Below, piece by piece: positions 51,176 through 59,500 of a stretch of 64,000 nucleotides of DNA; position 1 is the stretch's first letter, and every line of letters starts with the position of its first letter. The notes beneath the pieces were generated by a model. That model worked only from the letters and a program-made list of their open reading frames with translations, had not been told where the DNA came from and searched no databases. The DNA comes from UBA1672 sp963977495. GTDB lineage: Bacteria; Pseudomonadota; Alphaproteobacteria; Micavibrionales; Micavibrionaceae. Both the position numbers and the translations under genes were made by a program. Location: positions 1 through 64,000 of the forward strand of contig CAXBOT010000004.1 in the NCBI GenBank assembly GCA_963977495.1. Direction: 5' to 3'.

Positions 51176-53824
51176 ATGACAAAAAGAATGTTGATTGATG
51201 CAACACATAAAGAAGAATTAAGAGTTGCGATCACAGACGGTAATAGACTTGTAGAATATGACTATGAAAGTCAGAACCGTAAACCCCTTAAAGGTAGTAT
51301 TTTTCTAGCCAAAGTAACACGCGTTGAACCGTCTTTGCAGGCGGCGTTTGTGAACTTTGGTGGTAACAGACATGGCTTCTTGCCATTTTCTGAAATTCAC
51401 CCTGATTATTTCCGCATCCCTGTTTCGGATCGTGAAGCCCTTATGGCAGAGCAAGAAGCTTTGATTAAGGAACATGACGAAGAAGAAGCATTGGATGATG
51501 ATGACATCGAGGGTTCCGGCGATGATGATGACGCGGAAACCGATGAAGACAGTGATGGTGATGATCAGGACGATACTGCCGATGATGCATCAGACAATGC
51601 GGATGATGATAATGCAGGCAATAAGGTCAATGAAGAGACCGACGCCGGTGACGACAACACAGGCAATACAATAGAAGAGCCAAATGAGCCCAATGGTAAC
51701 GTTGCGCTCGATGCCGATCAGAATAATGATCAAAACAAAAAAGGCGGTCGTCGTCGTAATAATCAAAAGGGTCGTGGTGGTCGCGGTGGCCGTGGTCGTC
51801 GTTCACAATATAAAAACCCGAATGTCGAAGTTGTCGGTGGTGAGGAAATTGATCAGGAACAACGTTTCCGCTTTAACCTGCGCCGTAAATATAAAATTCA
51901 AGAAGTCATTAAGCGCGGACAAATTATGTTGGTTCAGGCCAACAAGGAAGAGCGCGGCAATAAAGGCGCTGCGGTTGGCTCTTATTTGTCTTTGCCCGGA
52001 CGTTATTGTGTTTTGATGCCAAACAGCCCGCGTGGCGGTGGCGTGAGCCGTAAGATTGCCAACCATAAAGACCGCGCGCGTATGCGTGATATTGTGAAAA
52101 GCTTGGAAGTGCCAAAAGGCATGTCCGTTATTGTCCGCACTGCGGGCGTGACCAGAACCAAGGCCGAGATCAAACGTGATCTGGATTACTTGATGCGTCT
52201 ATGGGACAACATTCGCGAATTGACCTTGGAATCAACAGCGCCTGCCGCTGTCTATGAAGAGGCGGATTTGATTAAACGTTCTGTCCGTGATCTGTACACG
52301 CGCGATGTTGAAGAAATTCTGGTTGCAGGTGAAGAGGGCTATAAGATTGCTCGGGAATTCATGAAAATGATGATTCCTTCGCATGTGAAAAAAGTCGTTA
52401 AATATGAAGATGGTCAATTGCCATTATTTAACCGTTACCAAATCGAAAGTCAGATTAACGAGATTGGTCAACCGGAAGTACGTTTAAAGTCAGGAGGGTA
52501 TCTTGTTATCAACCCGACCGAAGCGCTTATCTCTATTGATGTGAACTCCGGTAAGTCGACCAAGGGTCGCCATATCGAAGAAACAGCCGTTAAGACAAAC
52601 CTTGAAGCTGCCGATGAGGTTGCGCGCCAATTAAAGCTCCGTGATTTGGGCGGCTTGGTTGTGATTGACTTTATCGACATGGAAGACCGCCGCAATAACA
52701 GTAAGGTTGAGCGCCGTGTGAAAGAAGCGCTCTCGACTGATCGTGCGCGCGTACAAGTCGGGCGGATATCGTCTTTCGGCCTGATGGAATTGTCACGCCA
52801 ACGCCTAAGCCCAAGTTTAACCGAAGCACAATACGAAAAATGTAAGGTTTGTAGTGGTATTGGTATCGTGCCGACCTCTGATGCGATGTCGATTATGGTG
52901 TTACGTGCCATCGAAGAAGAGGGCATCCGTGCCCGCGCTGCGCAAATTATCGTGCAGGTGACCAATGATGTGGCTTTGTTCATTTTGAATTATAAGCGTA
53001 CGAAATTAGCAGAAATCGAACAGCGTTACGGTTTGGAAGTGTTGCTCCGTGTTGATGATACTATTCCGGCGTCGGAATACCGTATCGAAGTATCCAAGCC
53101 TGTAGAACAGGATGAGGATGGTGAGCAAGGCGATCAAAAATCGAATGATAGCCAGCCACAGACCGCGCAGAATAATGACAAGAACGACAAGCGTGATGAC
53201 CAGTCCGATAGTGATAAGCCGCGTAAGCGTGGCCGTCGCGGCGGACGTGGGCGTGGACGTTCCAGATCGACGAATGCTGGTGATGCTGATCAAGGTCAAA
53301 ATCAAAACGAAAACCAGAATCAGAACCAAAATCAGGATCAAGCGGCGGCTTCTGCCCAAGATACACCACCATCAGAAGACGGTGAGGGTAAGAAACGCAA
53401 TAACAGACGTCCGGCAAAACCAAAGGACGCGCCGAAGCCATCTGATTCTAGCGACGCACCATCACCTGAAGCGCAAGACGTTAGCGCGGACAAGGGCGAT
53501 AAAAAAGGCGCGAAAGCGGCGAATGATAGTGCAGATAAATCTGATGCGCCAAAGCCTAAGGCACAGCCGAAGAAAAGCACAGCCAAAGCCAAGAAGGATG
53601 CGGAGCCTAAGGACGCACCTGCAAAGGACGCGGTGAAGAAAGAAGCGAAGGCCGATGGCAAGCCCGCTAAAAAGCCTGCTAAAAAAGACGATGAAGCAAA
53701 GGCAAAGAAGAAGCCTGCGAAAGCCGTCAATGATCAGGAACCTTCCCCCGCCAGTCAATATGAGGTTGTGAACCAAGCCCCTAAAGAAAAGAAAAAGGGC
53801 TGGTGGAACCGTTTGGTTGAATAA
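51176..53824 (+). CDS. rne: Ribonuclease E
   Basis: Endoribonuclease for mRNA decay and rRNA/tRNA processing. 882 residues. The N-terminal S1 domain (from about residue 35) is split by an insert at about 100-225: a very acidic Asp-rich run, then a basic RGG-like patch (KGRGGRGGRGRR). Such an insert is known in alphaproteobacterial RNase E. The catalytic DNase-I-like part has the Mg ligands D455 (SIDVNSGKST) and D498 (VVIDFIDME), and the Zn-link C556/C559 in CKVCSGIGI. The C-terminal 235 residues are disordered, with an RG-rich patch, NQN repeats, and a Lys/Ala/Pro-rich tail ending in KKKGWWNRLVE, a likely scaffold for degradosome partners. Ribosome site GGATGGAG. Confidence 0.96.
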   Translation: MTKRMLIDATHKEELRVAITDGNRLVEYDYESQNRKPLKGSIFLAKVTRVEPSLQAAFVNFGGNRHGFLPFSEIHPDYFRIPVSDREALMAEQEALIKEHDEEEALDDDDIEGSGDDDDAETDEDSDGDDQDDTADDASDNADDDNAGNKVNEETDAGDDNTGNTIEEPNEPNGNVALDADQNNDQNKKGGRRRNNQKGRGGRGGRGRRSQYKNPNVEVVGGEEIDQEQRFRFNLRRKYKIQEVIKRGQIMLVQANKEERGNKGAAVGSYLSLPGRYCVLMPNSPRGGGVSRKIANHKDRARMRDIVKSLEVPKGMSVIVRTAGVTRTKAEIKRDLDYLMRLWDNIRELTLESTAPAAVYEEADLIKRSVRDLYTRDVEEILVAGEEGYKIAREFMKMMIPSHVKKVVKYEDGQLPLFNRYQIESQINEIGQPEVRLKSGGYLVINPTEALISIDVNSGKSTKGRHIEETAVKTNLEAADEVARQLKLRDLGGLVVIDFIDMEDRRNNSKVERRVKEALSTDRARVQVGRISSFGLMELSRQRLSPSLTEAQYEKCKVCSGIGIVPTSDAMSIMVLRAIEEEGIRARAAQIIVQVTNDVALFILNYKRTKLAEIEQRYGLEVLLRVDDTIPASEYRIEVSKPVEQDEDGEQGDQKSNDSQPQTAQNNDKNDKRDDQSDSDKPRKRGRRGGRGRGRSRSTNAGDADQGQNQNENQNQNQNQDQAAASAQDTPPSEDGEGKKRNNRRPAKPKDAPKPSDSSDAPSPEAQDVSADKGDKKGAKAANDSADKSDAPKPKAQPKKSTAKAKKDAEPKDAPAKDAVKKEAKADGKPAKKPAKKDDEAKAKKKPAKAVNDQEPSPASQYEVVNQAPKEKKKGWWNRLVE

Positions 53825-53846
53825 GGCGACGATACGTATTTAAAGG

Positions 53847-53883
53847 AAAGCAGCGCTCTGATTATAGATGCGCTGCTTTTTTT
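53847..53883 (+). terminator. Rho-independent terminator after rne
   Basis: AAAGCAGCGC (53847-53856) and GCGCTGCTTT (53870-53879) pair over 10 bp and run into a T tract to 53883. It lies 23 nt after the rne stop and before the convergent aminotransferase gene. Confidence 0.9.
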
Positions 53884-53925
53884 ATAGGGTGTTTGTTGTA
53901 TTTGTGCGGTAGATGTTTTTCTAAC

Positions 53926-55080
53926 CTACGCCTGCCATTTTTTAAGGCGTTCACAGGCTTCGATAATGTTTTGCTCGTTGTCGGCGTAGCAAATGCGAAT
54001 GCCTTGATGTCCGCGGGTAAGGTCGAAATCAACCCCCGGCGTTGTTGATACGCGCGCCTCGTCCAGCATTTTGAAGCAGAATTGTTCGCTGTCATTGCTG
54101 ATGTGGTGGATATCCGCATAAACATAAAACGCACCCGCACCATTGGTGAAGTTGTGAATACCGGCTTTGGGTAATTCAGTGCGTAAGAGATCTCTGTTTT
54201 TGCGATAGGACGCGACATAACCATCGAGAACATCCAGATGGTCAAAAACCTTGTAGGCCAGATGTTGTGAGATGGTCGGCGCGGAAACAAACAAGCTTTC
54301 AGAAAGTTTCTTAACGCGCTCTGTCATATTATCAGGCAGAACAGTCCACCCCAAACGCCAGCCCGTCATGGCGAAGTATTTTGAAAAGGTGTTCAAAATC
54401 ACAGCGTTTTTAGAATATTGACGCGCAGTCGGCGCCTTATGTTCATAGGTGATGCCGTGATAGGCTTCATCTGAAACCAAGCAAATATTTTGCTCATCGC
54501 ACCAGTTGCATATTTTTTCCAGCTCCCCGTCATCAATCATTGTGCCTGATGGGTTGGAGGGCGAGTTGATAATCAAACCGTCAAAACGCTCACCGCAATT
54601 TTGTAGAAGATCGAGCGTCGGTTGGTAATTATCCTCGGCATTGGCTTCGATTTCAACAACCTCGATGTTCAGCGCGGTCAGGATGTTTCTATAGGCGGGA
54701 TAGGTCGGCGTTGTGATCGCAACGCGGTCACCGGCGTCGAATGCCGCTAGAAAGTCGAGAATAAAGCCGCAGGACGAGCCGCTGGTGATCACAATATTGG
54801 CGGGGGAAACCTCAACGCCGTAATAACTGTCGTAATAAGCGGCGATTCGCTCACGCAGGGCGGGCATGCCCACAGCCTCCGTATAGCCTTGTCTGGGGTC
54901 TTTTTGTATCATTTCAATGGCATAATCAAGCGCGGCTTGCGGCGCACCAAAGCATGGTTGGCCTGCACCCATGCGTACAATATCAATGCCTTCTGCCTCA
55001 CGCTCATTGACTTGACGCAGTATATCAAGTGCTTGAAACATAGCGATATCGGAACGGGAAGATAGTTTAAGCTGGCTCAT
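53926..55080 (-). CDS. Class I/II PLP-dependent aminotransferase
   Basis: A 384-residue fold-type I aminotransferase, distinct from the one at 29 kb. GAGQPCFGAPQAALDYA, GYTEAVGMPALRERIA, TSGSSCGFILDFLAAFDAGDRV, INSPSNPSGTMID, SDEAYHGITYE and the PLP lysine in NTFSKYFAMTGWRLGW are visible, with the carboxylate-binding Arg in GIRICYA. Substrate not predictable; alanine, aspartate or aromatic amino acids are all possible. No partner gene adjoins it. No strong ribosome site before ATG. Confidence 0.9.
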   Translation of the reverse strand: MSQLKLSSRSDIAMFQALDILRQVNEREAEGIDIVRMGAGQPCFGAPQAALDYAIEMIQKDPRQGYTEAVGMPALRERIAAYYDSYYGVEVSPANIVITSGSSCGFILDFLAAFDAGDRVAITTPTYPAYRNILTALNIEVVEIEANAEDNYQPTLDLLQNCGERFDGLIINSPSNPSGTMIDDGELEKICNWCDEQNICLVSDEAYHGITYEHKAPTARQYSKNAVILNTFSKYFAMTGWRLGWTVLPDNMTERVKKLSESLFVSAPTISQHLAYKVFDHLDVLDGYVASYRKNRDLLRTELPKAGIHNFTNGAGAFYVYADIHHISNDSEQFCFKMLDEARVSTTPGVDFDLTRGHQGIRICYADNEQNIIEACERLKKWQA

Positions 55081-55357
55081 GGTTTCTGTTTTCTGTGTTT
55101 ATTTTTGAAAAACTCAAGCGTATACAAAGCCTTAAAAGATATTTTAAATCAAGATTATTTTTCTTTTTTCTTCTGGAATCGGCAACAGTCCAAGTAAATA
55201 CAATTTATATAAAATTTTATGTAAATTTTATACTTATTTTATTTTAATTTTACTTTATTCATTACATTTAAAATAATAAAAACATTTATTTCTAATTTTA
55301 TTTACTTTCTATTTACTTGTTTAATGTTATGGTAAATATATAGGGAGTTACAAGATT
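55081..55357. other. Very AT-rich intergenic stretch
   Basis: The part 55190-55335 is almost entirely A and T, with repeated short words such as ATTTTA and TTTACTT. There is no coding frame. It may act as a promoter-dense or protein-binding (H-NS/Ros-like) region, or as a bent-DNA element; nothing in the sequence decides between these. It precedes a small membrane-peptide gene with a strong ribosome site. Confidence 0.5.
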
Positions 55358-55462
55358 ATGGCTATAGGTGTGATCACATTATTATCAGCGATTATAGGCG
55401 TTTTATGTTCCGTAACGTCACTTTATTGGACGAGACCAGCAAAAAGGGAAAGTGACATATAG
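55358..55462 (+). CDS. Small hydrophobic peptide (34 residues), unknown
   Basis: A short frame with a good ribosome site (TAGGGAG, 10 nt before ATG). The peptide has a hydrophobic helix of about 22 residues (IGVITLLSAIIGVLCSVTSL) followed by a charged tail (TRPAKRESDI). This is the build of small membrane proteins and of type I toxins, but no family is recognised. A GGGG/CCCC stem with a T run follows at about 55461-55497. It sits between the AT-rich stretch and a candidate small RNA. Confidence 0.45.
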   Translation: MAIGVITLLSAIIGVLCSVTSLYWTRPAKRESDI

Positions 55463-55527
55463 GGGAGAGCAGCCCCGCTACGGACTACAGTTTTTTTGAC
55501 GAACATGTTTTATCTTTGTTATGTGCA

Positions 55528-55638
55528 GAGCTTAGTTAATATATAGGTTTGTGAGCCCCAAATACCTTCAAACCTGTAACTGAAACATTGGTTAAGCTCA
55601 AATTCTCAACCACCGGCTTTGTCCGGTGGTTTTTTTTT
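55528..55638 (+). ncRNA. Candidate structured small RNA with intrinsic terminator
   Basis: No protein gene covers this segment, yet it folds clearly: an outer stem GAGCTTA (55528-55534) with TAAGCTC (55593-55599), an inner stem AGGTTTG (55545-55551) with CAAACCT (55569-55575), and then a strong terminator. TTGACG at 55496-55501 could be the -35 box of its promoter, although the -10 box is weak. It could also be the 3' end of the small peptide's mRNA. No known RNA family was recognised. Confidence 0.45.
55608..55638 (+). terminator. Strong Rho-independent terminator
   Basis: AACCACCGG (55608-55616) and CCGGTGGTT (55623-55631) form a 9-bp stem with a CTTTGT loop, followed by a T run to 55638. 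There is no recognised gene immediately upstream other than the 34-residue frame ending at 55462, so it must end a short or non-coding transcript. Confidence 0.92.
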
Positions 55639-55698
55639 GCTATTCATGTTTTATAGAGGTAAGATGTAGCCTCGTTTAATTTAAAGTAAGGATTTATC

Positions 55699-56319
55699 AT
55701 GCTGTCACGCATTCTTCTTGTGTTTTCATTGTGTGCACTTTGGGTTGTGCCTGTTCATTTCGCCTACGCACAAGTGGGCGGCGGTTCCAATGCAGATCAG
55801 AGCCAAAAGGAGCAAGATTTAGCAAAGGCGCAATCTGATGCGCTTAAGGAAAGAGTGAACACCGTGATGAAGCGTCTGGATGAGGCGGATTTAACGCACT
55901 TTATGGTCATGTACACAAATTACACCATGTACAGTATGGTTAAGGCTGTGCGTGATGATGTCAGCGGCGCTGTATCTGGTTGTGCGGAAAATAATCCTGA
56001 AATGGCGGATGATTTGAACAGTAAATTCTCTAAATGGGATAAAAATGTTGGCGACAGCATGAAGCAAGTCGATTCGAATATTAAAAGTCTTGGTTTGGCA
56101 CAAAATTATATCACTCAAAATGAGTTGGGCATGATTTATGATCTTGTCGATGAAACGCGCGCTGTTAATTCGTCACAGTTCGAAAAAACGCCCGTCACAA
56201 CATCGGAAGCGTGTGAATTTATGATGAGCAAGATGGATGAAACACAAGAAAATATGGTCAGATTGTTGGCTGCAACGATGCAGAGCTATCCGAATATGTT
56301 GAAGAAAACTCAAGAATAA
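55699..56319 (+). CDS. Exported protein of unknown function
   Basis: A 206-residue protein with a signal peptide (MLSRILLVFSLCALWVVPVH, cleaved near AYA) and a good ribosome site (AAGTAAGGA). The mature part is mostly helical and polar (ALKERVNTVMKRLDEADLTHF, NSKFSKWDKNVGDSMKQVD), with two cysteines (SGCAENN and EACEFM) that may form a disulfide in the periplasm. No family recognised. It is closed by a terminator and precedes the 1512-residue gene on the same strand; a functional link is only suggested by position. Confidence 0.72.
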   Translation: MLSRILLVFSLCALWVVPVHFAYAQVGGGSNADQSQKEQDLAKAQSDALKERVNTVMKRLDEADLTHFMVMYTNYTMYSMVKAVRDDVSGAVSGCAENNPEMADDLNSKFSKWDKNVGDSMKQVDSNIKSLGLAQNYITQNELGMIYDLVDETRAVNSSQFEKTPVTTSEACEFMMSKMDETQENMVRLLAATMQSYPNMLKKTQE

Positions 56320-56327
56320 GGTGTTTC

Positions 56328-56347
56328 AACCGAATTTTCGGTTTTTT
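56328..56347 (+). terminator. Terminator after the exported unknown gene
   Basis: AACCGA (56328-56333) and TCGGTT (56338-56343) pair around ATTT, followed by TTTT. Nine nt after the stop codon. Confidence 0.75.
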
Positions 56348-56561
56348 GAGTAATCCGAAAAAGATATAAATCTCCGATGACGGGGCGGGTTGCCATAAGA
56401 AAATTAAATTTGTAAAAAAAGTGAGAATATGTAAGAATATGCTGTAATTCGTGCAATATATTGAAGAAGCAAAAGAAATAATAATAAAAGCTTTCTGAGA
56501 AACGAATACATGGTGATGAAAAAGGCCTTAAAAAAAGGCTAAAAAATATTAAGGGTGTGCA

Positions 56562-59500
56562 ATGTCAAAAGAGTTAACTCCACAAGAAGTTATAGTCGGG
56601 CTCGCTAAGGGGCTTGGAATGGACATTCCCGAGACCTATACAGGGGCTTTCGGTCAGTCCGTTGTTGATACGCTTAATACGAAGCTAAGTGGCTATAAGG
56701 CGACTATTCCCCAAGTTTATACAATTGATGCCATCAACCAAAGAGCGGCAGAATCATTGGCAAGTGAAATTGCCACGAAATTAGGTGTGGGCAGTAACTC
56801 TGGTGAGGTTGCCTTGATGATTAGTGAGGCAGGCGACGCAGTTGCAGTTTTAAATCAAAGTGCGACACCCGTGTCTCTTAGAGCATTGCCGAATACGAAT
56901 GCTGATAATAATGCAGGGACAACAACACGCACAGAAACAGTAATGGAAACACGCACGGTTCCTGATCGTACGCTTTCTGATGCGACAATTAACGATAATA
57001 AGCTCGTGCAGAGCACTTTTACAGCTGCAATTGGTCGCGCGAATCAGATGCGCGACAGCGCCATTGTCGGGCCGATGTTGGGCTTAAGTCAACCATTGAA
57101 CAATATCAGCCGAAGAGACGGCACTTGGGATAATTCTTCGTTGGGTGCTTTGAACGGTGTTATTGATTTGCTGAAAGAGCGTAACGGCTTGAGCGGTCAG
57201 TTCCCTGAATCTGGTTATACACCGGAGTTGGGTGCGGCACTTAAGGTTAAAATGGATGAGTTGAAGAACGCCCCAATTTATGATCTTGCAAGTGCAGGAA
57301 AATTAAGAGCGCTGAACCAAATTATTGACGAGACTTCAAGAACACGTGTTTTTGCGGCGTTGGATCGTTTGAGTGCAGGCAATGAATTACGTCCGGTGGG
57401 CACGCGCCAAGAACAAGTTCCGGTTGAAGTTCAGGTGACCGTTCCAAATCCCACAGGTGGCGATGCCGCTAATGACGATGCTGCTAATGATGATGCAGGG
57501 AACGATGTTGCTGGTGGCGTTGGCACAGGCACAGGCAATGACGATGCTGGTAATGATGCCGCCGGAAACGACGAGACAAACCCTCCGGTGAATCAAGATG
57601 TAGCCGTCGGTGATGCGACTTTCGCTGTTGAAGCTGTGTTATTCCAGTTGGGCGGACAGCTTGATAATTTGCCGGGTGTCGGCGGAATGATTTCCCAGTT
57701 TGGTTTGACCGATACAATCATTAAGCCATTGACGCAAGCCGATTTACAAGATGGTACATTCGGTGCGAATTCTCAAGATTTGGCCTCTAAGTTGATCATG
57801 GGTTTGAAAATGATCAACGGCGATGAAAAGGCCGATGGTACATATAGCCATGCTGTTGGTGAAAATTTGCGTGTTGCCATTATGACCAAGCCGGAATTTC
57901 AGTTTATCCGCGATCAGATTAAATCAGCCGATGGTACACCGCTTAGAATGTTTGGTGCAGGCGAAGGCGCTTTGTCTGGTGGGTCTGCTGAAGAGCAACA
58001 ACGCTTGGCGCGCGCTTTATTGACATTCGATGAGACAAAGCCTGCAGCATTAGCCGACACGGCGACAGACGCAGAGAAAGAAGCGTATGCGGCAAAGATG
58101 CAAGAGCGTACACAGTTCGAGCAGACACATCAAAAAGATTTACAAGCTGTCAGACAGTTGAATGCCTTCTTCTCTGGCATGGATACTTTGCAGCAGAACG
58201 GCTTGTACGACAATAATAAAGCCAAAGCAACGAATCAGACGAATATTATGCTGGACGCCGCGTCAGGCTTGCTTGACCAGTGGGCGCCAGGCATAAAAGA
58301 CTGGTTGCAGGACTTCTTTAGCAACTCTCAGTTCGGTCAGATGATCAGTGGTATTATGAGCCAGTTCTTCGGTATCAATGTTGGTCGCCTTTGGGGTGAT
58401 CGCGATGATGCCGCGGCGCTAGAGCGTTCACAGCCATTGATCGAAGATAATTTCGCATCATTTTATAATGCTGCTAAGAATGATCTTGGTGAAGGTGCTG
58501 ATCACGCTGCGATCATTGCCAAAACAAGAGAAACCATCATGGAAAAGATGGATGGCGGTGCCTTCAAAATGGCGATGAACGTCATTTTCAAAGGTCAGGA
58601 TGAAGGCGTTATTGAAAAGGCTGTAGAAGATGCGTTGAACGCAGCGCAGAACAGTACAGATTTAGCGACAGCGCAACAGGCCTTCTCACAAAGTCTTTTG
58701 ACTTCCGGTGAGCAGTTCAGAAATGGACAAAGTCTTGATGCTTCTGAAACAGATCGTTTGAATACATATTTGTTGGAAACAACAAAAGAATTGCAAGTCA
58801 TTGCAACAAACCCGACTGTTCCGACTGTTGATCATACAGCGAACCCGGGGGCTGCTGGCGCCGTTGTAGGCGGTGGTTCTGATACGGATCTTGATGTTCC
58901 CGGAGATGATGATGATGGCTCTCAGCTTGGTTCAAGTGCTGCGATCAATGCGGTCGTATCGCCTGATGGTGCAACAAGAGAGCGTGCAACTGATGCACCC
59001 GCCGTAGATGCGGAAGTGGTTAATGCAGGCGATAAAAATGTAGAACTTGTTTACACACCAAATAAAGATGAGTGGATCCAAGGTCCACGCCGTTACGCGC
59101 ATGGCCGTGTGGATGACCTTCAATCTGTATTGGGCAATAACGCTGAAAAGCTTGGTTTGTCTTTGAATGCCGATGGTATGAAAAATACCGCGGGTGAATA
59201 TTCCGATATGTTCACACCCTATACAAATGCTGTAATCGAAGAAACGTTGATCAGAGCGCAAATTCAATCGCTGGAAGATCAAAACATTGTGATTACACAG
59301 GCGCATTTGGATGGTTTTGACAGAAAATTGAGTGTTGAGAATTTGGACACTGTTGTGACCTATATGCAAGAGCAAGGCGTAAGCGCTGAGGAAATTGCGA
59401 AGTTCTCTGCTGCTGTTGTTGGCCCTGTAACTGCGAATGGAAAAGAGCTGGAAGGCCTTGCTGTTGATCGTTATTCAACTGTTGGTAATAATCCTTTGGA

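Noticed and set aside
53061..53776. Minus-strand and plus-shift frames in the 3' part of rne
   Set aside because: Low-complexity Lys/Ala/Pro/Asp codons leave several frames open; the products are composition artefacts.
55190..55335. AT-rich stretch considered as a replication origin
   Set aside because: No DnaA boxes in order and no origin-associated genes (dnaA, hemE, repABC) are near.
55463..55640. Candidate small RNA considered as 6S RNA, SRP RNA or tmRNA
   Set aside because: Too short, and without the central bubble of 6S, the SRP tetraloop or a tag-peptide frame.
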